Counted from the stretch's first letter, positions 1 to 8,513 are shown. The stretch is 47,040 bases of DNA from Alphaproteobacteria bacterium (GCA_024275825.1 JAJRYK010000036.1:1-47040), one strand, 5' to 3'. Notes: generated from the letters alone by a model not told the origin. Program-made: numbers and translations.

Positions 1-120
1 AAATACAACGGCATTCCTGAAAAGCAATTTTATTGGTTCTTAAAAGAAACGGAATTTAGGTTTAATTATGGGTCGCATAAAGAGCAGTTAAAAACGCTCA
101 AAAAATGGACAAATTTATAA
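1..120 (+). CDS. IS1595-family transposase, C-terminal fragment
   Basis: Thirty-nine codons remain, open from the first base to a TAA at 118-120. The peptide starts KYNGIPEKQFYWFLKETEF and contains FRFNYGSHKEQL, the aromatic and basic tail typical of ISXO2/IS1595-type DDE transposases (established family knowledge). The catalytic domain lies outside the window. The partial gene at the far right edge starts with the matching N-terminal type and is in the same orientation, so both are probably copies of one element. Whether this copy is intact cannot be seen. Confidence 0.75.
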   Translation, partial: KYNGIPEKQFYWFLKETEFRFNYGSHKEQLKTLKKWTNL

Positions 121-138
121 CTTATCTACGACAGCCCC
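1..138 (+). mobile_element. IS1595-like insertion sequence, right-hand part
   Basis: This is the end of an insertion sequence cut by the window edge. It holds the 3' end of a transposase gene and then a 19-bp terminal repeat at 120-138 (acttatctacgacagcccc). The exact reverse complement stands at 46903-46921, where a second copy begins. The transposase stop codon overlaps the terminal repeat by one base. The eight bases beyond the repeat here (aattattt) differ from the eight before the other copy (ctctgatt), as expected for separate insertions. The family name rests on the transposase tail and is moderately sure. Confidence 0.8.
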
Positions 139-213
139 AATTATTTATTCAAAGCGCTATAAACCGGAATAAAATAGCGAAAATAATGACAATGCAGCCT
201 CATCCAGCGCGCC

Positions 214-693
214 CTATACCTCACGCAGAAGCTTGCTAATCGCATCTAAAACAGCATTCACAAAGGACACTTCACTTTGCTCATAAAAGCCGTGCGTAAC
301 ATTGAGGTAATCATTAATAATCAATGCAGAATCAATATCCTGGCAGGCGAGCAGCTCATATGTTCCGCACAGGAAAATAGCATTCAAAAGCGGCTCAACG
401 ACCCGCTGCGGCCCCTGCTCATCCTTTTGCAGATGCGCCTGGATAATCGACTCTAACTCAAGCATCCGCTCATCCACACCAAAAAGAACTGTTTTGAAGT
501 GAATAAAGTCCGGTTTTGCGAGCGATTCGCCCTCACTGTCGACATTTTCCCGCTCTTTATAGTCTTTAGCCACCTCTTTAATGGGCCGCTTATTAAAAAT
601 CATCTGATAAATAGCCTGCACCGCGTTCAGCCTTGCGCAGAAAGCTTGCTCATTCTCTGGGGACATGGTCTTTTTGGGTGCAGATTGGGTCAT
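214..693 (-). CDS. nusB: Transcription antitermination factor NusB
   Basis: NusB binds boxA RNA together with NusE (ribosomal protein S10) in rRNA antitermination and in NusG-linked complexes in the cytoplasm. The 159-residue protein is of usual length. It shows the all-helical NusB pattern: an early arginine-containing helix (ARLNAVQAIYQMIF) after a short extension of about 20 residues, and the family-typical C-terminal EVSFVNAVLDAISKLLRE. It is the last gene of the minus-strand riboflavin operon. Its ATG overlaps the ribH stop as TAATG, so translation is probably coupled. The gene ends in TAG. Location directly after ribH is the common bacterial arrangement and supports the call. Confidence 0.95.
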   Translation of the reverse strand: MTQSAPKKTMSPENEQAFCARLNAVQAIYQMIFNKRPIKEVAKDYKERENVDSEGESLAKPDFIHFKTVLFGVDERMLELESIIQAHLQKDEQGPQRVVEPLLNAIFLCGTYELLACQDIDSALIINDYLNVTHGFYEQSEVSFVNAVLDAISKLLREV

Positions 694-1127
694 TATCGGT
701 TCAAATTATGGTTAAGGTTGATGAGTGATAAAGCAGCCTGCGCAAAACTACCACCTTTATTTTTCTGCGCCGGATCAGCTCTGACAATCGCTTGTTCTTT
801 ATTCTCGCATGTCAAAACGCCGTTTGCGACAGCCAGACCATGATGCACACCAAGATCCATGATCCCTCGTGCGCTTTCATTTGACACCACTTCAAAGTGA
901 TAGGTCTTGCCGCGGATAACGCAGCCAAGTGCGATAAATCCGTCAAACTTACCGCTCTGCGCCCCCATCTTGATTGCCGCCGGCAACTCAAGCGCGCCAG
1001 AGACATCAAAGCGCTCATAGCTTGCGCCGACCGCCTCAAGTGCTTGGACAGCACCCGTGAGCAGCAAATCAGCGATATCGTCATAAAACCGCGATTCGAC
1101 GATCATAATGTGGGGTTCATCAGCCAT
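693..1127 (-). CDS. ribH: 6,7-dimethyl-8-ribityllumazine synthase
   Basis: RibH condenses 5-amino-6-ribitylamino-uracil with 3,4-dihydroxy-2-butanone 4-phosphate to give lumazine, the penultimate step of riboflavin synthesis. The 144-residue protein has the substrate loops SGALELPAA and GCVIRGKTYHFE, with the histidine expected to act as acid/base, and the C-terminal GVLTCENKEQA and NKGGSFAQAAL motifs. Length is normal for the icosahedral or pentameric enzyme. It sits 11 bp after ribBX and overlaps nusB by one base. The enzyme normally works with RibE, whose gene is two positions upstream in the same operon. Confidence 0.95.
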   Translation of the reverse strand: MADEPHIMIVESRFYDDIADLLLTGAVQALEAVGASYERFDVSGALELPAAIKMGAQSGKFDGFIALGCVIRGKTYHFEVVSNESARGIMDLGVHHGLAVANGVLTCENKEQAIVRADPAQKNKGGSFAQAALSLINLNHNLNR

Positions 1128-1138
1128 TTTTCTATATG

Positions 1139-2287
1139 TTAGTCGCTCTGGTTAATTGCTCTGTGGCCAGAGATATACAGCCCATAGCCCTCCAGGCCAA
1201 CAACATTCTTCGGCTTATCGGTCAAAAGCGTCATATTCGTGATTCCCAAATCCAGCAAGATCTGCGCACCAATACCGTAATCACGCAAAATTTCTTCTTT
1301 ATCTTTAGGGTGCTCACCCTTCAATTTGGCTGAAAGCGCGTCTGGACGAGACTGCCTGATAATCACAATCGCCCCGCGCCCCTCCTGCTCAATGGCTTCC
1401 ATAGATTTATGCAGCGTTGAGTCTGCGTTAGAGCCCAAAATATCCTCAAAGAAATCAACCGCATGCATCCGCACAAGCGTTGGCTCATCACTGGCGCTCA
1501 AATCGCCCTTCACCAGCGCAATATGCTCCGTATATTGAACCGTATTTGCGTAGATCATGAACTTGAAGTCTCCGCCGTAACGGCTTGAAAAGTCAGTCTC
1601 ATGTATTTTTTTGACCAGCGACTCAGTTCGCCGGCGGTGCTCAATCAGATCCGCAATCGTGCCAATTTTCAGTGCGTGTTTCTGTGCATAGCCAACAAGG
1701 TCATCAAGCCGCGCCATCGTGCCATCATCATTCATGATCTCACAAATCACGCCCGCCCCGGAAAACCCAACCATCTTGGCCAAATCCACAGCGGCCTCCG
1801 TATGCCCCGCACGCACCAAAACACCGCCCTCACGCGCCATCAACGGAAACACATGTCCCGGCGTTGCAATGTCGTTTGCACTCGCCGCCGGATCAATCGC
1901 CGTTTGGATCGTATGCGCCCGATCCGCCGCCGAAATCCCTGTCGTCACACCTTCTTTCGCCTCAATAGAGACCGTGAACGCCGTTTGGTGGCGCGAATTA
2001 TCACCGCGCCCCATCAGCTCTAACCCCAAACGCTCCACCATCGCGCTCTCCATCGGCAAGCAAATCAGGCCACGTCCATCCTTCGCCATAAAGTTAATAT
2101 TTTCCGCGCTCGCGCATTCCGCCGCAATCACAAGATCGCCCTCATTCTCACGGTCTTCATCATCAACGATAATGACCGGCTTGCCTGCTCTGACATCCGC
2201 TAAAATCTCTTCGATGGAGGAGAGAACGGCTTGATCATCTTCGATCAACCGTGAGTCCTTAATGGCTTGTTTTGAGACACTCTTCAT
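1139..2287 (-). CDS. ribBX: DHBP synthase fused to a degenerate GTP cyclohydrolase II domain (RibBX type)
   Basis: The N-terminal half (about residues 20-220) is 3,4-dihydroxy-2-butanone-4-phosphate synthase, which makes the four-carbon unit for RibH from ribulose 5-phosphate. It keeps the acidic DDEDRENEGD loop, GHVFPL and RAGHTEAAVDL. The C-terminal half (about 225-382) has the fold signature of GTP cyclohydrolase II: EHIALVKGD, GIGAQILLDLG and a LEGYGL tail. It lacks the zinc cysteines (the usual HSECLTGD...RCDC stretch reads MHAVDFFEDILGSNADS) and the RQEGRGIGL arginine motif (here RQSRPDALSA). This matches the proteobacterial RibBX variant, so the second domain should not make the pyrimidine precursor. 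A separate ribA is expected elsewhere. The start overlaps the ribE stop as ATGA. Confidence 0.93.
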   Translation of the reverse strand: MKSVSKQAIKDSRLIEDDQAVLSSIEEILADVRAGKPVIIVDDEDRENEGDLVIAAECASAENINFMAKDGRGLICLPMESAMVERLGLELMGRGDNSRHQTAFTVSIEAKEGVTTGISAADRAHTIQTAIDPAASANDIATPGHVFPLMAREGGVLVRAGHTEAAVDLAKMVGFSGAGVICEIMNDDGTMARLDDLVGYAQKHALKIGTIADLIEHRRRTESLVKKIHETDFSSRYGGDFKFMIYANTVQYTEHIALVKGDLSASDEPTLVRMHAVDFFEDILGSNADSTLHKSMEAIEQEGRGAIVIIRQSRPDALSAKLKGEHPKDKEEILRDYGIGAQILLDLGITNMTLLTDKPKNVVGLEGYGLYISGHRAINQSD

Positions 2288-2883
2288 GCCGCACTCCTTT
2301 GTTCCAATTGCCGCGCAACATAGCGCGCCAGCATATCAATCTCAAGGTTTAGCGTATCGCCCGCCTGCCGGAGGTGCAGCGTCGTGCTGCTCCATGTGTG
2401 CGGAATGATGTTCACGCCGAAAACATTACCGTCCACGTCATTCACCGTCAGGGAAATACCATCAAGGGTCACGGACCCCTTCGGCGCAATATAGCGCGCT
2501 AACTCATCCGGCACAGAAAGCTTGAGCCGAAACGACTCACCATCTTCCTCAAGACTATCCAGAACCGCCAATCCATCAACATGGCCAGAAACAATATGCC
2601 CGCCCATTTCATCACCAAGACGCAAAGACGGTTCAATATTGACCCGCATCCCGACGTCCCATTGTTCGATAATAGTCTTTGATAAAGACTCGATAGAAAC
2701 ATCTGCAATAAAAGCATTTTCTATGATTTCAATAGCCGTCAAACAGCACCCACTGCACGCAATTGACGCGCCAACTGACACGGTTTTAAGGTCCATACCC
2801 GTTTCAATCGTGATGCGCCGATCCGCGCCGATATCCTCAATCGCGCGCACCGTTCCGACATCCTGCACTAAGCCTGTAAACAT
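2284..2883 (-). CDS. ribE: Riboflavin synthase, alpha subunit
   Basis: The enzyme dismutates two 6,7-dimethyl-8-ribityllumazine molecules into riboflavin and a pyrimidine that is recycled to RibH. The 199-residue protein begins with the conserved MFTGLV and has the two tandem lumazine-binding barrels: the first with ACSGCCLT, the second with SVTLDGISLTVN. The linker GGHIVSGHVDG is typical. Its stop codon overlaps the ribBX start by four bases (ATGA), and ribD lies 26 bp upstream. No FMN riboswitch was recognised before this gene or at the head of the operon. Confidence 0.95.
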   Translation of the reverse strand: MFTGLVQDVGTVRAIEDIGADRRITIETGMDLKTVSVGASIACSGCCLTAIEIIENAFIADVSIESLSKTIIEQWDVGMRVNIEPSLRLGDEMGGHIVSGHVDGLAVLDSLEEDGESFRLKLSVPDELARYIAPKGSVTLDGISLTVNDVDGNVFGVNIIPHTWSSTTLHLRQAGDTLNLEIDMLARYVARQLEQRSAA

Positions 2884-2909
2884 TGTTGTCCTTTATTCTT
2901 CGGGGGAGC

Positions 2910-4004
2910 TTAAGCCCTCCGCCCATATATTTCCAGTAAATCTTCACCGTCATCTCTACAAAGCGATATGGAGCGCTCAAGCATCAAGTCAAAGTCCTGC
3001 GCGACTCTGGCAATATCATGGCCGACCAGGGCATCAACGCCGCCAGGACCAATCATGTCCGGCCCTTTGAATAAACAGAGCTGGTCATACAGACCGCTCT
3101 CAAGAAATGATGTATGAATCTGCGCCCCACCCTCAACCAAAAGCCGCGTAATACCGCGCTGCGCCAAACATTCTAGCACCGCCTTAAGATCACGTGGATC
3201 AACCTTAATCAACACCGCGCCATCAATATTACTAAGGGAGCCCCCCCCCTCTTTTGAATTATGTAAAATTAATATAAAATGAGAAGCCATATCCTTAAAG
3301 AGTTGGGAGTCCAGAGATATGCGTAAACCACTATCCAAAATAACCCGCAAACCATCATATCTATAGCCCGGCAGCCGCGTCGTCAGCGCCGGATCATCCG
3401 CTAAGACCGTCCCTATTCCCACCAAAATCGCATCATGCTGGGATCGCAAGAGATGCGCATAAGCTCGCGCTCGCGCACCCGTCATCCAATGCTGCTTGCC
3501 CGGCTCTACAGCAATTTTACCATCAGCGCTGATCGCGGTTTTCAGTGTGACAAAAGGGCGGCTTTCCGTGACGCGCAGAATAAACCCCTTATTCAGCGCC
3601 AAGGCCTCTTGCTCTAAAACGCTCGTCACAACCTCAACCCCAGCCGCGCGTAAATGCTCACTCCCCTGCCCGGCCGTGCGCGGATCCGGGTCGGTGCAAG
3701 CGACAACGCATCGCTTAACGCCCGCACTCACCAGCGCCTCCGAACAAGGCGACGTCTCTCCATGGTGATGACACGGCTCGAGCGTGACATAGGCGCACGC
3801 ACCCCTTGCCTGCGCGCCGGCTTGCTTTAAAGCCTGCGTTTCCGCATGTGGCCGTCCGCCATCACCAGTCCAGCCGCGGCCAACAACAATGCCGTCCTTC
3901 ACAATGATGCAACCAACCGCCGGGTTGGGCGCCGTGCGGCCAAGCCCTCTGCGCGCAAGAGCCAAAGCCGCGTGCATATAGGTCTGGTCAGTGCTCATAT
4001 TCAT
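2910..4004 (-). CDS. ribD: Bifunctional pyrimidine deaminase/reductase RibD
   Basis: RibD performs the second and third steps of riboflavin synthesis: deamination of the pyrimidine ring, then NADPH-dependent reduction of the ribosyl side chain. The N-terminal cytidine-deaminase-type domain holds the zinc site HAETQAL and EPCHHHGETSPCSEA. The reductase domain follows with LKTAISADGKIA, the GIGTVLADDPALTTR segment and LLVEGGAQIHTSF. The start at 4004 (product about 364 residues) lies 7 bp after the nrdR stop. A second in-frame ATG two codons later (3998) is equally possible, since neither has a clear Shine-Dalgarno. A longer upstream frame runs into nrdR and is unlikely to be translated. Confidence 0.93.
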   Translation of the reverse strand: MNMSTDQTYMHAALALARRGLGRTAPNPAVGCIIVKDGIVVGRGWTGDGGRPHAETQALKQAGAQARGACAYVTLEPCHHHGETSPCSEALVSAGVKRCVVACTDPDPRTAGQGSEHLRAAGVEVVTSVLEQEALALNKGFILRVTESRPFVTLKTAISADGKIAVEPGKQHWMTGARARAYAHLLRSQHDAILVGIGTVLADDPALTTRLPGYRYDGLRVILDSGLRISLDSQLFKDMASHFILILHNSKEGGGSLSNIDGAVLIKVDPRDLKAVLECLAQRGITRLLVEGGAQIHTSFLESGLYDQLCLFKGPDMIGPGGVDALVGHDIARVAQDFDLMLERSISLCRDDGEDLLEIYGRRA

Positions 4005-4011
4005 AGGGGGT

Positions 4012-4479
4012 TTATTTTGATTTACCTTGGAGGGTTTTAGCATCTTCCAGGAATTGATTAAAATCTTCTGGCTCACGAAAATCCTTATAGACCGAGGCAT
4101 AGCGGATATAACCCACCGCATCTATATTAATCAAGGCCTTCATCACGGCCGCGCCAATGGTCTTTGATTTAATCTCTGCTTCGCCTTGTGATTCAAGGCC
4201 GTGTACGATTAAGGCCGCTTCTTTTTCAATCTGCGCTAAATCAACCGGGCGTTTGCGTAGGGCAATTTGCATCGATTTTATGATTTTATCCGCATCAAAG
4301 GGCTGCGTACGACCACCATTTTTAAGCACTGTCATCTCACGCAGCTGCACACGTTCAAACGTCGTAAAGCGCTCCTCACACTCCGGACAGGAGCGGCGGC
4401 GGCGAATGGCGGAATTATCCTCCGTCGGCCGAGAATCCTTCACTTGCGTCTCATCATGTCCACAAAATGGGCAGCGCAT
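4012..4479 (-). CDS. nrdR: Transcriptional repressor NrdR
   Basis: NrdR represses ribonucleotide reductase genes at NrdR boxes in response to the ATP/dATP balance. The 155-residue protein starts MRCPFCGH and has a four-cysteine zinc ribbon (Cys3, Cys6, Cys31, Cys34) with the basic [11 protein letters not shown] stretch, followed by an ATP-cone domain ([23 protein letters not shown]). The start at 4479 is chosen because a strong purine-rich site (AAGGGGGAA) lies just upstream and the zinc ribbon starts at residue 3. The longer frame into glyA adds a non-conserved leader. The position between ribD and glyA is common in proteobacteria. Confidence 0.95.
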   Translation of the reverse strand: MRCPFCGHDETQVKDSRPTEDNSAIRRRRSCPECEERFTTFERVQLREMTVLKNGGRTQPFDADKIIKSMQIALRKRPVDLAQIEKEAALIVHGLESQGEAEIKSKTIGAAVMKALINIDAVGYIRYASVYKDFREPEDFNQFLEDAKTLQGKSK

Positions 4480-4489
4480 TCTTTCCCCC

Positions 4490-5797
4490 TTAAAGCGTTG
4501 GGTAAATCGGGAAACGTGCACAGAGCGCCTCCACCTTTACCTTCACCGCGTGTTCGATATCTGAATTGCCATCTTCGCCATTGGCCTTCAGCCCGTCAAG
4601 CACTTCGACAATATATTCACCAACCAATTTCCACTCCGCCGGACCAAAACCGCGACTTGTGGCGGCGGGCGTGCCCAAACGAACGCCAGATGTTACCATC
4701 GGCGGGGCCGGGTCAAACGGCACTGCATTTTTGTTACACGTCATACCGGCGCGTTCAAGCGCGTGTTCGGTCACATCACCGGTCAGGCCCTTAGGGCGCA
4801 AATCCACCAACACAATGTGGCTATCCGTACCACCGGAAACGATATCCACACCACCTTGCTTCAGCGTCTCGGCCAAAATTTTCGCATTCTCCAGCATTGC
4901 TTTCGCATATGTTTTAAACTCGGGCTTTAATGCTTGCCCGTAACATACGGCTTTACCAGCAATAACATGCATCAACGGCCCGCCCTGAATGCCGGGAAAA
5001 ATCGCCGAATTTATCTTTTTAAAGATATCCAAATCGTTGGTCAGGATCATCCCGCCGCGGGGCCCACGGAGCGTCTTATGTGTGGTTGTCGTCACAATAT
5101 CAGCATAGGGAAGCGGGCTAGGATACACCCCACCCGCAATTAACCCTGCATAATGCGCCATATCAACAAACAGATATGCCCCAACCTCATCCGCAATTTT
5201 GCGGAAACGCGCCCAGTCAATGACCCGTGGATAGGCCGACGCGCCGGCAATAATCATCTTCGGCTTATGCTCACGCGTAAGTGCTTCCATCTCCTCATAA
5301 TCAAGCAGAGCATCATCTTCACGCACACCGTACTGGATCGCATTAAACCATTTACCGGATTGATTGGGCGCCGCGCCATGGGTCAAATGACCCCCGGCTG
5401 CAAGGCTCATCCCCAAAATTGTATCACCGGGCTGCAACAAAGCCTGCATCACGCCCTGATTGGCCTGAGAGCCGGAGTTTGGCTGCACATTTGCGTATTT
5501 CGCGCCGAACAGCTCTTTAGCGCGATCGCGCGCTAGATCTTCAACCACATCAGCAAACTCGCAGCCGCCATAATAGCGCCGCCCCGGATAGCCTTCTGCG
5601 TATTTATTGGTCAGCACAGAGCCCTGCGCCTCCATCACGGCCCTGGACACGATATTTTCCGAAGCAATCAGTTCGATTTGCGTTTGCTGACGGTGAAGCT
5701 CGTTATTAATCGCCTCGCTCACCGCGCTGTCGGCGGCCGCTAAATCATCGGTAAAAAATCCATCCATTATCTCTTCTTTCATTGCTGCATTGCTCAT
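4490..5797 (-). CDS. glyA: Serine hydroxymethyltransferase
   Basis: GlyA interconverts serine and glycine with tetrahydrofolate, feeding methylene-THF to purine, thymidylate and methionine synthesis. The protein is 435 residues, the usual length. It carries [11 protein letters not shown] near the N-terminus, the [14 protein letters not shown] substrate loop, [10 protein letters not shown], and the PLP lysine in [14 protein letters not shown]. The ATG overlaps the rpiB stop (ATATGA), and a good AGGAG site lies inside the last rpiB codons, which indicates coupled translation. It is followed 10 bp later by nrdR. Confidence 0.97.
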   Translation of the reverse strand: MSNAAMKEEIMDGFFTDDLAAADSAVSEAINNELHRQQTQIELIASENIVSRAVMEAQGSVLTNKYAEGYPGRRYYGGCEFADVVEDLARDRAKELFGAKYANVQPNSGSQANQGVMQALLQPGDTILGMSLAAGGHLTHGAAPNQSGKWFNAIQYGVREDDALLDYEEMEALTREHKPKMIIAGASAYPRVIDWARFRKIADEVGAYLFVDMAHYAGLIAGGVYPSPLPYADIVTTTTHKTLRGPRGGMILTNDLDIFKKINSAIFPGIQGGPLMHVIAGKAVCYGQALKPEFKTYAKAMLENAKILAETLKQGGVDIVSGGTDSHIVLVDLRPKGLTGDVTEHALERAGMTCNKNAVPFDPAPPMVTSGVRLGTPAATSRGFGPAEWKLVGEYIVEVLDGLKANGEDGNSDIEHAVKVKVEALCARFPIYPTL

Positions 5798-6228
5798 ATT
5801 TTTTCTCCTAATTTTTCGACGCGCCCAGCATGGCGAGCACCTTCAAATTCCGTACTTAAAAAAGCCTCAACAATCGCAAAGGCCAAATCTTGATCAACCA
5901 AGCGCTGCCCCAGCCCCAGCACATTCGCATCATTATGCCGGCGCGCGAGGCTTGCCATTTCCACCGTTACACAATTAGCCGCGCGCACCGCCGGAAAACG
6001 GTTTGCCGCGATTGTAATGCCAATACCAGACCCGCAAACAACAATACCGCGCAGCGCTTTACGATCAGCAATTGCCTGCCCCAGCGCTCTGCCAAAATCC
6101 GGATAATCCACACGATCATCCGTTTCCGGGCCAAGATCTAAAAATTCCACCTGCGCACCGAAATGCGCCTTAATGGCTTCCTTTAGCTCAAACCCCGCAT
6201 GGTCGCTAGCAATTGCTATTTTAGTCAT
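5794..6228 (-). CDS. rpiB: Ribose-5-phosphate isomerase B
   Basis: RpiB interconverts ribose 5-phosphate and ribulose 5-phosphate in the pentose phosphate pathway. Ribulose 5-phosphate is also the substrate of the DHBP synthase three genes downstream. The 144-residue RpiB/LacA-type protein has the phosphate-binding SDHAG at residues 8-12, the active-site VCGSGIGI and RHNDANVL. It is the first gene of the operon that runs down to nusB. The upstream 116 bp are AT-rich and separate it from a divergent small gene, so the operon promoter probably lies there, although no convincing minus-strand promoter could be assigned. Confidence 0.95.
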   Translation of the reverse strand: MTKIAIASDHAGFELKEAIKAHFGAQVEFLDLGPETDDRVDYPDFGRALGQAIADRKALRGIVVCGSGIGITIAANRFPAVRAANCVTVEMASLARRHNDANVLGLGQRLVDQDLAFAIVEAFLSTEFEGARHAGRVEKLGEKI

Positions 6229-6296
6229 GAGCGCGCCTCCTTATCACGTTAGGACACAATATATAGTGATTATTATATATTTAATCCAATATTTTC

Positions 6297-6325
6297 TTGC
6301 TAAAAACAAAAAGTCAAGTTATAGA
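6297..6325 (+). promoter_or_regulatory. Candidate sigma-70 promoter for the 6357 gene
   Basis: TTGCTA (6297-6302) and TATAGA (6320-6325) are separated by 17 bp in an AT-rich divergent region. Each hexamer matches four of six consensus bases. The predicted start would be about 25 bp before the ATG at 6357. This is an inference from sequence only. Confidence 0.35.
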
Positions 6326-6356
6326 AAAACAAAAATAAATAAGGGTGAGTAAAAAA

Positions 6357-6578
6357 ATGCTTGGTAAACTTCAAGAAACATTCTCTATCGGGGATATATG
6401 GCTCTGTGAAACTGGCGATTCACATAGCTTTTCCCATGCGCCTTTAGCAAATCCAGTTCGAATTGAAAAAATTAGAGATCAAGACCGCCTTCTTGTCGTG
6501 AAGCCCGTAGATAGCAACAGAAAAGGTGGTGTATTTCGTGTTTATCCAAACAGCCTTACAAGAAAACTTACACCCTAA
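6357..6578 (+). CDS. Hypothetical small protein
   Basis: This 73-residue product is not recognised. The start ATG at 6357 is preferred over an in-frame GTG at 6345 because AAGGGTGAG, a good Shine-Dalgarno, overlaps the GTG and stands at the right distance from the ATG. The protein is soluble-looking with no signal peptide or membrane segment. Its middle has charged beta-like stretches (VRIEKIRDQDRLLVVKPVD). A KGGVFRVYPNSL tail suggests a small single-domain fold. The gene has lower GC than the metabolic genes around it and ends convergently with the DUF6898 gene, overlapping by four bases. Confidence 0.6.
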   Translation: MLGKLQETFSIGDIWLCETGDSHSFSHAPLANPVRIEKIRDQDRLLVVKPVDSNRKGGVFRVYPNSLTRKLTP

Positions 6579-6775
6579 ACAACACCCTTCTTCCTAAGCA
6601 CATAGTCAAGCCGCTTAAGCGCATTGCGTTTAAGGACTTCCTCGCCTGCGCTGGCCGGGCCCTGGATGGACACTTCTGTTAAGCTCGCCGTGTCCATTGC
6701 CGAAACCTTCACCACATTTCCCACGGGGAACAGCTCTAGAATAATTTCTCTGCCATTTAATATATCTTTGTTCAT
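6575..6775 (-). CDS. DUF6898-family small protein
   Basis: The 66-residue protein has the pattern REIILELFPVGNVVKVSAMD...TEVSIQGPASAGEEVLKRNALKRLDYVL. This resembles the conserved alphaproteobacterial family annotated DUF6898, whose function is unknown. It has no signal peptide or membrane segment. The start is about 10 bp from the R1 palindrome that fills the divergent region to gcdH, so this gene and gcdH would have to be expressed from within or across that repeat. The stop overlaps the convergent neighbour by four bases. The family name is from memory of the pattern and is fairly sure. Confidence 0.75.
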   Translation of the reverse strand: MNKDILNGREIILELFPVGNVVKVSAMDTASLTEVSIQGPASAGEEVLKRNALKRLDYVLRKKGVV

Positions 6776-6783
6776 GAAAAATA

Positions 6784-6865
6784 TTTAACCACCAAGACAC
6801 CAAGACGCCAAGAAAAATGAATAAAAATTTTGAAAGACTTGGTGCCTTGGTGTCTTGGTGGTAAA
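6784..6865. repeat. R1 palindrome (CCACCAAGACACCAAG arms)
   Basis: Two arms of about 28 nt are inverted around a 25-nt AT-rich centre. The left arm reads ttaaccaccaagacaccaag and the right arm is its complement; 25 of 28 positions agree. The element fills almost all of the 97-bp gap between two divergent start codons (6775 minus and 6873 plus), so each arm is the untranslated leader of one gene. Related arms occur at 16707-16734 and, in a GAGGCACGGAG variant, at 31562-31635. Confidence 0.85.
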
Positions 6866-6872
6866 AGAAACT

Positions 6873-8054
6873 ATGACCATACCAAAACGCGTAGATTTTA
6901 ACTGGGAAGACCCGTTTTTGCTCGATGAGCTGCTCACAGATGAAGAGCGGATGATCATGCAGACCGCGCGCGATTACGCCCGCGACAAGCTGCAACCGCG
7001 CATTATGGAGGCTTACCGCACCGAAGAATTCGACCCCGCCATCATGCGCGAGATGGGGGAGCTTGGCTTACTTGGCCCGATGCTAGAGGGCTATGGCTGC
7101 GCCGGCTCAACCTACACCGCCGCCGGGCTGATCGCGCGGGAGCTGGAGCGCGTTGATTCGGCCTATCGCTCATGTTACTCCGTGCAATCTTCGCTGGTGA
7201 TGTACCCGATTTATACATTTGGCTCGGAGGAGCAAAAGGACAAATATCTGCCCAAACTTGCCAGCGGTGAATTTATCGGCTGCTTTGGCTTGACCGAGCC
7301 CGATGGCGGGTCCGACCCGTCCGACATGCGCACCAAGGCGAAGAAAGTCGATGGCGGCTACAGCGTTTCTGGCGAGAAACAATGGATTTCCAACTCCCCC
7401 ATCGCTGATGTGTTCGTCGTTTGGGCGCGTGCGGAGGATGGCTCGACACTTGGCCTTATCCTCGATAAGGGCATGGACGGCCTTACCGCGCCGAAGATTG
7501 AGGGCAAGCTGTCCCTGCGCGCCAGCCCCACCGGCGGGATTGCGATGAACGAGGTCTTTGTGCCCGATGCGAACGTCATGCCGCATGCGAACAGCCTGAA
7601 AGCGCCATTAATGTGCCTGAACTCCGCCCGCTTTGGCATTTGCTGGGGCGTGCTGGGCGCAGCCGAAGATTGCTGGCACCGCGCGCGGAACTATACGATG
7701 GAGCGCGTTATATTCGGCAAACCGCTGGCCGGGCAACAATTAATCCAGAAAAAGCTGGCCGATATGCAAACCGAAATCACGCTAGGCCTGGCCGCCGCGC
7801 ACCGCCTTGGCCGCCTGCGCGATGAGGACCGCGCCGCGCCCGAAGCCATCTCCCTGCTCAAACGCAATAATTGCGGCAAGGCGCTCGATATCGCGCGGGT
7901 GGCAAGAGACATGCATGGCGGCAACGGCATCGCCGACGAATACCACATCATGCGCCACGCCTGTAATTTAGAGGCCGTGAACACCTACGAAGGCACGCAT
8001 GACATTCATGCGCTTATTCTCGGGCGGGCGATGACGGGGATTGGGGCTTTTTAA
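6873..8054 (+). CDS. gcdH: Glutaryl-CoA dehydrogenase (acyl-CoA dehydrogenase family)
   Basis: The FAD enzyme oxidises and decarboxylates glutaryl-CoA to crotonyl-CoA in lysine and tryptophan breakdown. The 393-residue protein closely follows the GCDH subfamily: [61 protein letters not shown] and [15 protein letters not shown]. The C-terminal [22 protein letters not shown] holds the catalytic glutamate of TYEGTH. The start at 6873 is chosen because conserved sequence begins at once. The upstream codons lie in the R1 repeat, whose GGTGG is the only purine-rich stretch near the ATG. It has no pathway neighbours. Confidence 0.95.
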   Translation: MTIPKRVDFNWEDPFLLDELLTDEERMIMQTARDYARDKLQPRIMEAYRTEEFDPAIMREMGELGLLGPMLEGYGCAGSTYTAAGLIARELERVDSAYRSCYSVQSSLVMYPIYTFGSEEQKDKYLPKLASGEFIGCFGLTEPDGGSDPSDMRTKAKKVDGGYSVSGEKQWISNSPIADVFVVWARAEDGSTLGLILDKGMDGLTAPKIEGKLSLRASPTGGIAMNEVFVPDANVMPHANSLKAPLMCLNSARFGICWGVLGAAEDCWHRARNYTMERVIFGKPLAGQQLIQKKLADMQTEITLGLAAAHRLGRLRDEDRAAPEAISLLKRNNCGKALDIARVARDMHGGNGIADEYHIMRHACNLEAVNTYEGTHDIHALILGRAMTGIGAF

Positions 8055-8060
8055 TTTTTA

Positions 8061-8089
8061 TTGACAGAACGTTTTATTTAGCCTAGAAA
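8061..8089 (+). promoter_or_regulatory. Strong candidate promoter, possibly driving a leaderless mRNA
   Basis: A perfect TTGACA (8061-8066), a 17-bp spacer and TAGAAA (8084-8089) lie just after the gcdH stop. The expected transcription start falls at about 8095-8097, that is, at or next to the ATG at 8097. No Shine-Dalgarno is present before that ATG. The hexamers are seen directly; promoter activity is inferred. Confidence 0.55.
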
Positions 8090-8096
8090 CAAAATT

Positions 8097-8513
8097 ATGA
8101 TAAACAAATTTAAAGCCATAGCAAACAAACGAAATCCAACGAAACAATTCGTAGATGCCTTTATAGAGGCTAACGGCGCTAAGCCAACAATGGATTGTAT
8201 CGAAAAAGCGCTTAAAGAAATAAGGTTTGATAATAGCACATTCTTTTATCTTCTCGCCCTTGGCCTTGTAGGGGAAGTACACCCTAATTTAAACAATGAC
8301 TTCAAACGTTTCAGACAAACCTACAAAGAACACCTAAATAAAACGGCAGATGACCACCAATTGTCAGGAGCTACAAAAGACCTTACGATAAGACTACAAC
8401 AGCTTGTGCCTGAAAAAATTGATGAATCTAAAAGGCAGTCTTTTCGTCGCTCTAATCCCGGAAGGTTATTAAGATCTATCACACCGCGCTTACCTAGTAG
8501 AAGACCTACCTAA
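8097..8513 (+). CDS. Hypothetical protein
   Basis: The 138-residue product is not recognised. It is predicted mostly helical and soluble, with a lysine-rich N-terminus (MINKFKAIANKRNPTKQF) and a strongly basic C-terminal tail (RRSNPGRLLRSITPRLPSRRPT) that could touch nucleic acid or membrane. GC content is clearly lower than in gcdH or hemB on either side, which suggests a younger or transferred gene. It follows a consensus-like promoter with almost no leader. It ends convergently with the MarR-type regulator, sharing the bases CTAA between the two stop codons. Confidence 0.6.
   Translation: MINKFKAIANKRNPTKQFVDAFIEANGAKPTMDCIEKALKEIRFDNSTFFYLLALGLVGEVHPNLNNDFKRFRQTYKEHLNKTADDHQLSGATKDLTIRLQQLVPEKIDESKRQSFRRSNPGRLLRSITPRLPSRRPT

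Noticed and set aside
499-843. Plus-strand open frame over nusB-ribH, and the many similar frames opposite known genes (e.g. 15562-15972, 24167-24691, 33702-33893)
   Set aside because: They are antisense or out-of-frame to strongly supported genes, have no family motifs and arise from codon bias.
2284-6344. FMN riboswitch controlling the riboflavin genes
   Set aside because: No conserved RFN-type leader was seen before ribD, ribE or at the head of the operon. The gaps between these genes are only a few to 26 bases, and the 116-bp gap before rpiB is AT-rich without the motif.
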